Source of the DNA: Clostridiales bacterium
GTDB lineage: Bacteria > Bacillota > Clostridia > Lachnospirales > Anaerotignaceae
Reading direction: 5' to 3'
Length of the DNA stretch: 12,555 nucleotides
Assembly: GCA_021202325.1 (NCBI GenBank)
Contig: JAJQDF010000118.1
Location: forward strand, 1 to 12,555
The notes under the pieces are model-generated. The model did no database searches. It was not told the DNA's origin and was given only the letters and a program-made list of their open reading frames with translations. Position numbers and translations under genes: made by a program. This document shows positions 1 through 7,233 of the stretch, one piece after another; the first letter of the stretch is position 1, and every line of letters begins with the position of its first letter.

Positions 1-28
1 ACTATAAACATATTATTTTTATAGGTTT

Positions 29-56
29 ATAATACCACATATCATAAATTTGTCAA
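29..56 (-). promoter_or_regulatory. Predicted SigA-type promoter reading left out of the window
   Basis: On the minus strand TTGACA (56-51) is followed after 16 bases by TATTAT (34-29). The -35 is perfect and the -10 differs from consensus by one base. It lies just beyond the metH operon terminator, so it probably drives a gene to the left that is outside the window. Predicted from sequence only. Confidence 0.5.
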
Positions 57-90
57 TAATAAAAATAGGGAGAGTAAAATTCACTCTCCC
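57..90 (-). terminator. Rho-independent terminator of the metF-metH operon
   Basis: Read on the minus strand, an 8-bp perfect stem GGGAGAGT / ACTCTCCC (arms 83-90 and 68-75, 7-base loop) is followed by the T-rich run TATTTTTATT. It begins 16 bases after the metH stop codon, the expected place for the operon's end. Confidence 0.85.
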
Positions 91-105
91 CAATTAATTT
101 TATGG

Positions 106-2496
106 TTACTTCTGCTCAAATATCCTCTGGGCATATCTTACTGTATCCATGGCATCCGCCGCATAGAAGTCGGCACCTATCATGTCGGCATACTCCTTTG
201 TCATTACTGCTCCGCCGACAACAACCTTGGTATCAGGCTTAAGCACTCTCAGCTGTTTTATTGTTTCCTCCATGGAAGGCACCGTCGTTGTCATGAGGGC
301 GCTGAGCCCCACAAGACGGCAGTTTCTCTTTACCGCTTCCTCGCATATAACCTCCGGCGGAACATCTCTGCCCAGGTCAATTACATTGAAGCCGAAGTTT
401 TCCAAAAGTACTCGGACTATATTTTTTCCGATGTCGTGTATGTCGCCCTTTACTGTGGCTATTATTATTTCGTTTCCGGAGCTTTCTGCACTGGCAGGCA
501 TGGCATCCTTAACCTTTTCGAAGGCGGCTGTGGCCGCTTCTGCGCTCATGAGAAGCTGTGGCAGGTATACCTTCTTTTCTTCAAAGCCCTTGCCAACTAT
601 GTTCAGCGCCGGGATTATCTGTCCGTTTATTACATCCAAGGGATCCGTTGTCTTAAGAAGCTCCTTGGCGCTGGATGCCGCCGCATCCCTAAGTCCCTTT
701 ATTATGGCGTGCTTGAGCGGCTCGACGCTTTCGGCAGTCTGTCCCGAAGAAGCCTTGTTTTGTATGGTTTCAACTGTTATGGACGAAGCAAAGCCGATGT
801 AGTCCACACAGCTTACATCCAAGCCCTTAAGCGCACGGAAGGAATAATAGGCTCTTATCATGTCCTGCGAATAGGGATTCATAATGGCGCAGTTCAGGCC
901 GTTTTCCAACGCCATAAGATAAAATGACGATGTTATAAAATCCCTATTTGGCAGGCCGAATGAAATATTCGATATTCCAAGGCTTGTCTTTATGCCGAGG
1001 CGGCTCTTTATTAGTCTTATGGCCTCCAAGGTTACATTGGCGCTGTTGGAATCCGAAGAAACCGTAAGAGCCAGGGGATCGGCGATTATATCTTTTTTCT
1101 TAATGCCGTACTTTGCGGCTTCGTTTACTATTCTTTCGGCAATTGCCAGTCTGCCTTCGGCTGTTTCGGGGATACCTGAGTGGTCCATCGTCAGGGCAAT
1201 GAGTACGCCGCCGTATTTCTTAACAAGGGGGAGTATGTTGTCCATGCTTTCCTGATTGCCGTTTACAGAGTTTACAAGGGGCTTGCCGTTATAAAGCCTC
1301 ATGGCGGCTTCCATGGCGGCAGGATCGACCGTATCTATCTGAAGCGGCAGGTCGGTAACCACTTGAAGCTCCCTGACCGCTGAGCAAATCATTTTCTTTT
1401 CGTCAATTTCAGGCAGACCGACGTTTACATCAAGTATATGGGCGCCCTTATCCTGCTGGGCAATGCCTTCACGCAGAATGTAGTCCATGTCGTTTTTTCT
1501 GAGGGCTTCCCTGAATTTCTTTTTGCCGGTAGGATTTATTCTTTCGCCTATTAATATGGGTTCATCTACCACCTCAACAGCGTGGGTGTATGACGAAACC
1601 ATTGTTATATCCTTGTCGGTCAGCTCCATAAGGGGCAAATCTTTGGCCTTTTCAACCATTTTTTTGATATATTCCGGAGTTGTGCCGCAGCAGCCGCCTA
1701 TTATCCTTGCGCCGGCCTTGGCTATGTCGCACATTATGTCGGAAAATTCCTCGGCATCAACATCGTATACCGTCTTTCCGTTTTCACTTCTCGGAAGTCC
1801 TGCATTGGGAACAACGGCAACGGGTACAGAGGCATATTTTATAAAGTCCGGAAGAAACGCTTCCATTTGTGCCGGGCCCAATGAGCAGTTCATGCCGAGA
1901 GCATCCACGCCGAGACCTTCCAGCAGTGCCACCATTGCCTGGGGATTGGCGCCGGTCATAAGCTTTCCGCCTTCGTCATATACGTTTGTTGCGATTATGG
2001 GCAGATTGCTGTTTTCCTTGGCGGCAAGTACGGCGGCCTTGGTTTCATAGGAATCGTTCATTGTTTCTATTATTATGAGGTCGCAGCCGTTTTTAACGCC
2101 TTCTTGAATAATTTTCGAAAAAGCCTTTACGGCTTCCTCAAAGGGCAGGTCGCCCAAGGGTTCAAGAAGTCTTCCTGTGGGGCCAATGTCCAAAGCAATA
2201 TATTTTTCACCGCCGACGGCCTTTCTGGCATTGTCGGCGCATCTGTATGAGGCGGCAACCATTTCTTCAATGGTTTTGTCGTCATATTTCAGGGAATTGA
2301 CGCCGAATGTATTTGTATTTATAACATCGCTTCCGGCCTCGTAGTAGGCCTGATGTATGGATGTCAATTCATCGGGATGGGTTAAGCTCCAATATTCGGG
2401 AGCCTCGCCGGGGGCAAGTCCCATTGCCTGAAAGAGGGTTCCCATGCCGCCGTCAAGTATCAATCTGTTGTTTTTAATACGTTCTCTTATATTCAT
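106..2496 (-). CDS. metH: Cobalamin-dependent methionine synthase MetH, lacking the C-terminal activation domain
   Basis: Transfers the methyl group of 5-methyltetrahydrofolate to homocysteine through cobalamin, giving methionine; cytoplasmic. At 796 residues it is much shorter than the roughly 1200-residue enterobacterial enzyme. Domains in order: homocysteine-binding barrel (about 1-285) with the zinc-ligand cysteines C204 (GMNCS) and C269/C270 (GGCCGTT); pterin-binding barrel (about 312-570, starting at ILIGERINPTG); helical cobalamin cap (about 585-670); and Rossmann B12-binding domain (about 675-796) with the lower-ligand motif DIHDIGKN, H687. The S-adenosylmethionine-binding reactivation domain is absent. 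That function is supplied by the gene directly upstream, whose TAA stop shares one base (2496) with this ATG. An AAGGAAG ribosome site lies at 2508-2502. Last gene of the operon. The family call is secure; the split architecture is common in Clostridia and Thermotogae. Confidence 0.96.
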   Translation of the reverse strand: MNIRERIKNNRLILDGGMGTLFQAMGLAPGEAPEYWSLTHPDELTSIHQAYYEAGSDVINTNTFGVNSLKYDDKTIEEMVAASYRCADNARKAVGGEKYIALDIGPTGRLLEPLGDLPFEEAVKAFSKIIQEGVKNGCDLIIIETMNDSYETKAAVLAAKENSNLPIIATNVYDEGGKLMTGANPQAMVALLEGLGVDALGMNCSLGPAQMEAFLPDFIKYASVPVAVVPNAGLPRSENGKTVYDVDAEEFSDIMCDIAKAGARIIGGCCGTTPEYIKKMVEKAKDLPLMELTDKDITMVSSYTHAVEVVDEPILIGERINPTGKKKFREALRKNDMDYILREGIAQQDKGAHILDVNVGLPEIDEKKMICSAVRELQVVTDLPLQIDTVDPAAMEAAMRLYNGKPLVNSVNGNQESMDNILPLVKKYGGVLIALTMDHSGIPETAEGRLAIAERIVNEAAKYGIKKKDIIADPLALTVSSDSNSANVTLEAIRLIKSRLGIKTSLGISNISFGLPNRDFITSSFYLMALENGLNCAIMNPYSQDMIRAYYSFRALKGLDVSCVDYIGFASSITVETIQNKASSGQTAESVEPLKHAIIKGLRDAAASSAKELLKTTDPLDVINGQIIPALNIVGKGFEEKKVYLPQLLMSAEAATAAFEKVKDAMPASAESSGNEIIIATVKGDIHDIGKNIVRVLLENFGFNVIDLGRDVPPEVICEEAVKRNCRLVGLSALMTTTVPSMEETIKQLRVLKPDTKVVVGGAVMTKEYADMIGADFYAADAMDTVRYAQRIFEQK

Positions 2497-3110
2497 TATA
2501 GCTTCCTTTCTTCATCGGAAATGCCAATCAGCGCCGAAACCGATTTTGTCGGGAACAGCATTGTGCCGTTCCTTAAGGCAACGCCTATATTTTTCGGGGT
2601 GTTGAGCATTTCAACAAAGTGCTTTTGATATTCCAATGTAAAGTCGGCAAAGCCTGCCGAATACCTTGGTCTTAAGAATTTTCCTTCAGCCGCAGTTCTT
2701 TCCTTCAGCTCAGCGTTCAGCTTGTTGCATAGCGCCTCGGTCAGCGCCGAAGCGGAGGCATCTATGGCCAGAGCCTTGGACGGGGTATGCTTGGCGGAGG
2801 CTATCATTCTGTCGATTGCCGAGCCCAGTGTGGCCAAAAATATGTAGACCTCGCCGCAGCCTGCGAGATTTTTTGCAAGATAGACGCTTTTTGTCGTAAT
2901 AGTACCTATGACAAGGGTTTCATCATCGGGGCGAACGATGGGCAGACGGGCAAAGCAGACTCTGCATACTGCGGCTTGTTTTACCTTTTCCACGGCTTCA
3001 TAGGCCAAAGCCTTTGTTGTATCGTCAGCCTCTCCGTGCACTCCCATATAGCGGTAGACCTCATTCATATTTGGTTCAGGCGAAGGATAGGACTTTTTGG
3101 CTATTATCAT
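2496..3110 (-). CDS. Stand-alone methionine synthase activation-domain protein
   Basis: This 204-residue protein matches the C-terminal reactivation domain of full-length MetH, which binds S-adenosylmethionine and helps reductively methylate cob(II)alamin that has become inactive. Visible family features are the RPRYSAGFADF segment (147-157), equivalent to the Arg/Tyr-Gly-Pro-containing S-adenosylmethionine loop of MetH, followed by the LEYQKHF helix, and the closing MLFPTKSVSALIG motif (184-196). The start is fixed by GGAGA at 3122-3118, 7 bases upstream. Its ATG overlaps the metF stop by four bases (ATGA), and its stop overlaps the metH start, so the three genes are translationally coupled. 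Inference: it acts in trans as the missing domain of the neighbouring MetH. The electron donor is not visible here. Confidence 0.88.
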   Translation of the reverse strand: MIIAKKSYPSPEPNMNEVYRYMGVHGEADDTTKALAYEAVEKVKQAAVCRVCFARLPIVRPDDETLVIGTITTKSVYLAKNLAGCGEVYIFLATLGSAIDRMIASAKHTPSKALAIDASASALTEALCNKLNAELKERTAAEGKFLRPRYSAGFADFTLEYQKHFVEMLNTPKNIGVALRNGTMLFPTKSVSALIGISDEERKL

Positions 3111-3991
3111 TTTATTATCTCCGATATGTTTTCCTTTATTTTCTTTGCTACATCAGCGTTGTTCATGGAGTAGATATGAACTGCGTTAAATCCGTTGGCG
3201 TAGAGGTCAATTATCTGTTCTGTGGCATAGGCAATTCCGGCCTGTTTCATGGCGGCGGGATCACTGTCGTATCTGTCTGTTATTCTGCGGAAGCGTGAAG
3301 GCATGAGACTGCCGGAAAGCTCGCAGGATCTTTTTATCTGCTTGGCGTTTGTAATGGGCATTATTCCGGGAATAACAGGCACCTTGATTCCGGCTTCCCT
3401 TATTCTGTACATAAAGTTGTAAATTATGTCGTTGTCAAAGCACATCTGTGTTGTTATGAATTCACAGCCCATGTCAACCTTTTCTTTGAGGTGCTTAATA
3501 TCCTCTTCCAGAGTCTCGCTTTCGGGATGGCCTTCAGGATAGCAGGCCGCACCGATGCAGAAGCCGCCGAATTCCTTTATTTCGGCAATAAGCTCCGAAG
3601 CGTATGTATAGTCGAGGCTTCCTGCGGTAAATCCTTCGGGAAGGTCGCCCCTGAGGGCAAGTATGTTAGTAATTCCTCTGTCCCTCAGCTCATGAAGCTT
3701 GCTCTGTATTTCGCTTCTTGTGGATGAAACACAGCTGAGATGGGCAAGGGGAGTTACACCGTATTCGTTTTTAAGCTTTTCGGCAATGGCCACCGTATAT
3801 TTTGATGTTCCGCCGCCGGCACCGTAGGTAACGCTCATGTAGCTGGGACTGATGGCGGATATTTCCTTAACGGCCTTGTCAACGCTTTCCCAGTTGGCGT
3901 CGGTCTTGGGAGGGAATACCTCAAAGGAGAGGGATGGCTTGTCTCCGTTTATTATTTCTGTGATCGGTCTGCAAAAATTATTATTTTCCAT
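3107..3991 (-). CDS. metF: 5,10-methylenetetrahydrofolate reductase MetF
   Basis: Flavoprotein that reduces 5,10-methylenetetrahydrofolate to the 5-methyl form used by MetH. The protein has 294 residues, the usual size for the bacterial FAD barrel enzyme. Conserved residues visible: the catalytic Glu in SFEVFPPK (E24), the Asp in ALRGD (D116) that tunes the flavin and folate, the folate-contacting Gln in TTQMCFD (Q182), and the late HIYSMN motif (272-277). A longer reading from a GTG at 4006 or ATG at 4000 is possible. I chose the ATG at 3991 because GAGG at 4004-4001 sits 9 bases ahead of it and the family motif begins soon after. It is first in the metF-activator-metH operon. No MetV-like zinc protein partner follows it, so this looks like a biosynthetic reductase rather than one in a Wood-Ljungdahl cluster (inference). 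Confidence 0.95.
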   Translation of the reverse strand: MENNNFCRPITEIINGDKPSLSFEVFPPKTDANWESVDKAVKEISAISPSYMSVTYGAGGGTSKYTVAIAEKLKNEYGVTPLAHLSCVSSTRSEIQSKLHELRDRGITNILALRGDLPEGFTAGSLDYTYASELIAEIKEFGGFCIGAACYPEGHPESETLEEDIKHLKEKVDMGCEFITTQMCFDNDIIYNFMYRIREAGIKVPVIPGIMPITNAKQIKRSCELSGSLMPSRFRRITDRYDSDPAAMKQAGIAYATEQIIDLYANGFNAVHIYSMNNADVAKKIKENISEIIK

Positions 3992-4027
3992 ATATATCAT
4001 CCTCACTTATGTTATTGTCAGACAATT

Positions 4028-4149
4028 AAAACCTACATTAAACTATACTAAACTAATTCATTATTTTAACGTCTTAAAGCCTATAATGTCAATATGTTTA
4101 GCCAATGAAATAAAAAAACGGCGATTTTTTAATAAATAATGTAGGTTTT
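4028..4149. repeat. 13-bp perfect inverted repeat flanking the metF promoter
   Basis: AAAACCTACATTA at 4028-4040 recurs as its exact reverse complement TAATGTAGGTTTT at 4137-4149. The arms are 109 bp apart centre to centre. One arm lies in the metF leader and the other upstream of its -35 box. Beside the left arm are a direct repeat TAAACTA (4039-4045 and 4049-4055, ten bases apart) and a small palindrome ATTGTC-A-GACAAT (4014-4026). The likely role is paired operator sites for a regulator of the met operon; no specific regulator is recognised. Confidence 0.5.
4063..4092 (-). promoter_or_regulatory. Predicted promoter of the metF-metH operon
   Basis: On the minus strand a perfect TTGACA (4092-4087) is followed after 18 bases by TAAAAT (4068-4063). 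Transcription would begin near 4055, giving a leader of about 64 bases before the metF ATG. That is too short for an S-box or cobalamin riboswitch, so control is more likely through protein binding to the flanking repeats. Confidence 0.6.
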
Positions 4150-4221
4150 GATGTGAAATTTCCTTGTGCATAAGTTCTTGCAACATTTTTTTACAATTGT
4201 CTAAAGGCAAAACTGAGAATG

Positions 4222-4251
4222 TTGACTTGCAATGATTATTAGTGATATGAT
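4222..4251 (+). promoter_or_regulatory. Predicted promoter of the dehydratase-activase operon
   Basis: TTGACT (4222-4227), an 18-base spacer and TATGAT (4246-4251) give a plausible SigA promoter. The transcript would start near 4258, about 45 bases before the ATG at 4303, and AAGGAG at 4284-4289 would be the ribosome site. Confidence 0.55.
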
Positions 4252-4302
4252 TAGCAGAAAGAGGAAATAATGGATTGATGATAAAGGAGATAAATTTGTT
4301 TA

Positions 4303-5574
4303 ATGGCTGATATAGTTGAAAAATTCGGACAGATAGTTAATAAGGAGATACCAAAAAATCCCGATACCGCCAGGAAGGAGCTGCTTTTTGCCTATAAAGC
4401 CTTCAATGTCAAGCTGAAACACGCTCCGGATAAGAGATTACCCAAGTCCAGACAGTATATGAGCACTGTCTGCATGAATGAGCATATTAAGTCCTTCTCA
4501 AATGTGGGGGATTCCGCCATGGTCAGCATATTCCTGCCCTGCGAGGTGCTCAGAGCGATGGACATAAGCACGGTTTTTGCCGAAGGTTTTTCAGCCTATA
4601 TAACCGGGGCATATGCCGAGAGACCGATGATAGAAGCCGCAGAGGCAGCAGGTATTGCCGAAACCTATTGTTCATATCACAAAATACTTATGGGAGCGGC
4701 ATTTTCCAAGGTTTTGCCTAAGCCCAAATTTATAATAAATACATCCATAGTATGCGATGCCAATAACCTGACATTTAGGGCATTGGCCGACTATTACGAT
4801 GTTCCCCAGTTCTATATTGATGTTCCCACCGATACCGAAGAGGACAGCGTGAAATATGTGACGGACCAGCTGAGGGAAATGACCAAGTTCATAGAAAAGA
4901 ATACCGGACGAAAGCTTGATGAGGACAAGCTTAAAGCCTGTGTGGCAAGAACAAGGGATTCCATAGCGAATTTCAAAAAATGCATGGAGCTTAAGAAGGA
5001 CAAATATCTTCCCGGAGACATAACAAGCGAGATGTATGAGGTTTTCCTTACCCATACACTGTTCGGCACCGAGGAAACACTGAAATATTCAGAGATGCTT
5101 CTTGAAGATTTGAAAAACGCCGAGCCCAAGAAGGGCATACGCCTTCTTTGGATGCACACCATACCCTATTTCCAGGCTCCGCTGAGGGAAAGACTCAATT
5201 TCAGCGAGAAATGCCAGATAATAACATGCGATACCAATTTTGAAAACTTTGTTGATATAGATCCCGAAAAGCCCTACGAAAGCATGGCGAGAAAAATGGT
5301 TCTGAGCAGCTACAACGGCCCTTCGGAGAACAGGATAAATAAGGCCGCCGAGGTTGCCAAGTATCTTGATGTGGACGGAGTAATATATTTCTGCCATTGG
5401 GGCTGCAAGCAGACAATGGGAGCGGCGGTAAACGCCAAGAAAAAACTGGAGGAAGCCGGATTCCCCACCCTTGTTTTGAACGGAGACGGCGGAGACAGAA
5501 GGAACACAAGCGACGGCCAGGTGCTTACAAGACTTGATGCCTTTATTGAAATGCTGGAGGATATGAAAAAATGA
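4303..5574 (+). CDS. 2-hydroxyacyl-CoA dehydratase-type subunit (HgdB/HadC-like, iron-sulfur)
   Basis: This 423-residue protein belongs to the 2-hydroxyacyl-CoA dehydratase D-component family. Characterised members carry a [4Fe-4S] cluster and remove water from (R)-2-hydroxyacyl-CoA by a ketyl-radical mechanism after activation by an ATP-driven iron-sulfur activase. Candidate cluster cysteines sit where the family has them: C80 (LPCE), C123 (YCSYHK) and C364/C368 (FCHWGCKQ); C151 is also in a conserved-looking VCDANN. The family's C-terminal signature is present as NGDGGDRRN...GQVLTRLDAFIEML (393-418). It is first in the operon, and its TGA overlaps the next gene's ATG by four bases. No CoA-transferase, acyl-CoA dehydrogenase or electron-transfer flavoprotein genes are nearby, so the substrate is unknown. 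A relative of the double-cubane cluster proteins is an alternative. Family confident, reaction not. Confidence 0.88.
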   Translation: MADIVEKFGQIVNKEIPKNPDTARKELLFAYKAFNVKLKHAPDKRLPKSRQYMSTVCMNEHIKSFSNVGDSAMVSIFLPCEVLRAMDISTVFAEGFSAYITGAYAERPMIEAAEAAGIAETYCSYHKILMGAAFSKVLPKPKFIINTSIVCDANNLTFRALADYYDVPQFYIDVPTDTEEDSVKYVTDQLREMTKFIEKNTGRKLDEDKLKACVARTRDSIANFKKCMELKKDKYLPGDITSEMYEVFLTHTLFGTEETLKYSEMLLEDLKNAEPKKGIRLLWMHTIPYFQAPLRERLNFSEKCQIITCDTNFENFVDIDPEKPYESMARKMVLSSYNGPSENRINKAAEVAKYLDVDGVIYFCHWGCKQTMGAAVNAKKKLEEAGFPTLVLNGDGGDRRNTSDGQVLTRLDAFIEMLEDMKK

Positions 5575-7220
5575 CATATTATGTTTGCAAATATTCGCCC
5601 ATAGAGCTTTTGGACGGCTTCGAGGCCGACTGCGTAAGGCTGGAGCCCCTTCCCGATAATTTTGACACGGCAGAAAGTTTGGGACACCCCAATATGTGCG
5701 GCTACGGAAAGGCCGTAATAGAAGAGGTTTTTGCCAGGGACATAAAGGAAATGATACTTGTGGACTGCTGCGACGTTATCCGCAGGGTTTACGACATATT
5801 GGTGGAGAGCGGCCGTATGGATTTCATATATCTGCTGGAGCTTCCCCACAAAAGCGGCGAGGCCGAAACAAGGCTTTTCAAAAAACAGCTCAAAAAGCTG
5901 GCCGAAGCTTATGGAGCCTTCAGCGGCAGGAATTTTTCTGTGGAAAAGGCCATGGCCTCCTTTACGGAAACAAAGAAGAACCCCAACGAAAAGCATATAC
6001 GTATACTCGGCGCCCACGGCGGAAAATTCCTCTATAAGACAGTCAGCGAGAAATTTTCACTTCCTGTACATGACGACACCTGCACCGGCAACAGAAGCCT
6101 TGAAATGACCAAAACGCCCAAGGATTTGGATGAATTTATTGATATTTATGCGCCCCTTCTGCTCAGACAGACACCATGCATGAGGATGCTTGACAACAGC
6201 GCAAGAAGGTCTGTTTCAAAGGGAACTGCCGGCGTGATTTACCATACTATGAAATTCTGCGACTACTACAGCTTTGAGTATATGAACATTAAAAATAAGC
6301 TGGATGTGCCGCTGCTTAAGATAGAGACCGACTGCACCAGTCAGAGCGAAGGACAGCTTTCCACAAGGCTGGAGGCCTTCGCAGAGACATTGGATGCCGG
6401 AATGAATCGGAGGAAAATAGAGATGAAAACTGACGGAAAGATTTATACGGCGGGAATCGACAGCGGTTCCACCAGTACGGATGCCGTTATAATGGATAAG
6501 GACAAAAATATAATAGGAAAGGCCATTGTTGCCACAGGCGCCGGAGCCACCAACGGAGCGAAAAAAGCCCTTTCACTGGCACTGGAGGAGGCCGGCCTTG
6601 CAGAGAGCGATTTAACCCTCATCGTAACCACAGGCTACGGCAGAGAAAACATAAGCTTCGGTGAGTCGTCGGTAACGGAGATTACATGTCATGCCAAGGG
6701 CGCTCATTACCTGAATCCGAGAGCTAGAACGGTAATAGACATAGGCGGACAGGATTCCAAGGCCATAAGAATAGACGAAAACGGCTCGGTTATAAGCTTT
6801 GTAATGAATGACAAATGCGCCGCCGGAACAGGCCGTTTCCTCGACATGATGGCAAGGACAATGGAGCTGAGCCTTGACGAGATGGGTGAGATGGGACTCC
6901 ACTGGAAAAATGATGTTACCATATCGAATATGTGTACAGTTTTCGCCGAATCCGAGGTTGTTTCCCTTGTGGCTCAGGATACTCCGCCGTCGGATATAAT
7001 ACATGGACTCAACAACTCCGTTGCCGGAAAGACAGTTTCCCTTGTGAAGCGTCTCGGCGGCGAGAGTGAATATATAATGACCGGCGGAGTTGCTAAAAAC
7101 AAAGGAATTGTTGCCGCATTGGAGGAAAAGCTGGGCTCTAAGCTGTTCATATCCGAGGATGCACAGCTCTGCGGAGCCATTGGTGCGGCGCTTATAGGAA
7201 TGGAGTCGTTGACTGAGTAA
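5571..7220 (+). CDS. Fusion of a 2-hydroxyacyl-CoA dehydratase-like subunit with an ATP-dependent activase (HgdC/BcrAD-like)
   Basis: The protein has 549 residues in two parts. Residues 1-277 look like a shortened dehydratase subunit, with HPNMCGYGKA (C43), VDCCDVIRRVYDIL (C66/C67), FCDYYSFEY (C230) and the family ending IETDCTSQSEGQLSTRLEAF (251-270). Residues about 290-549 form a complete activase of the ASKHA ATPase fold: phosphate-1 motif GIDSGSTSTDAV (295-306), phosphate-2 motif DIGGQDSKAI (390-399), adenosine motif TGGVAKNKGIV (504-514), and the two cysteines that bridge the dimer's [4Fe-4S] cluster, C416 (NDKCAAGTGRF) and C455 (CTVFAESEV). Known activases hydrolyse ATP to inject one low-potential electron into the dehydratase. 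The start overlaps the upstream stop (ATGA), with GGAGG at 5556-5560. Activase and dehydratase subunits are usually separate genes; here they share a frame, with a possible second start inside (6423). Confidence 0.9.
   Translation: MTYYVCKYSPIELLDGFEADCVRLEPLPDNFDTAESLGHPNMCGYGKAVIEEVFARDIKEMILVDCCDVIRRVYDILVESGRMDFIYLLELPHKSGEAETRLFKKQLKKLAEAYGAFSGRNFSVEKAMASFTETKKNPNEKHIRILGAHGGKFLYKTVSEKFSLPVHDDTCTGNRSLEMTKTPKDLDEFIDIYAPLLLRQTPCMRMLDNSARRSVSKGTAGVIYHTMKFCDYYSFEYMNIKNKLDVPLLKIETDCTSQSEGQLSTRLEAFAETLDAGMNRRKIEMKTDGKIYTAGIDSGSTSTDAVIMDKDKNIIGKAIVATGAGATNGAKKALSLALEEAGLAESDLTLIVTTGYGRENISFGESSVTEITCHAKGAHYLNPRARTVIDIGGQDSKAIRIDENGSVISFVMNDKCAAGTGRFLDMMARTMELSLDEMGEMGLHWKNDVTISNMCTVFAESEVVSLVAQDTPPSDIIHGLNNSVAGKTVSLVKRLGGESEYIMTGGVAKNKGIVAALEEKLGSKLFISEDAQLCGAIGAALIGMESLTE
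6409..6425 (+). promoter_or_regulatory. Internal Shine-Dalgarno and in-frame ATG at the domain boundary of the fusion gene
   Basis: CGGAGGA (GGAGG at 6409-6413) lies 9 bases before an in-frame ATG at 6423-6425, which is codon 285. Initiation here would give a 265-residue protein beginning MKTDGKIYTAGID, the size and start expected of a free-standing activase. The site lies in the short linker between the two domains. Whether it is used is inference. Confidence 0.5.
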
Positions 7221-7233
7221 AGGGCGGTTTGTT

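Larger units (their letters stand above)
3992..4302. other. Divergent intergenic region between metF and the dehydratase operon
   Basis: About 310 AT-rich bases without a credible gene. It holds the metF leader and promoter (minus strand), the 13-bp inverted repeat, an A/T-tract element at 4112-4130 (A-run, five bases, T-run) that may be intrinsically bent, and the plus-strand promoter at 4222-4251 with its leader. No riboswitch fold or RNA gene was recognised. Confidence 0.6.

Noticed and set aside
182..2050. Several long open frames on the plus strand across the metH region
   Set aside because: They lie opposite a gene with clear domain motifs, have no ribosome sites or recognisable protein features, and are frame shadows of the minus-strand coding sequence.
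3992..4092. SAM (S-box) or cobalamin riboswitch ahead of metF-metH
   Set aside because: The predicted leader is only about 64 bases and shows none of the long conserved stems or the B12-box; only short repeats are present.
3852..4139. A 95-residue plus-strand frame spanning the metF start and the intergenic region
   Set aside because: It runs through the metF coding start, promoter and repeat, and has no family motif or convincing ribosome site.
4028..4149. A 122-bp miniature transposon with 13-bp terminal inverted repeats
   Set aside because: The sequences just outside the two arms do not match, so there is no target-site duplication, and the element contains the metF -35 and -10 boxes. 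An operator arrangement fits better.
6423..7220. Annotating the activase as a separate gene instead of a fusion
   Set aside because: The frame is open across the boundary with no stop codon. I kept one coding sequence and recorded the internal start as a separate site.
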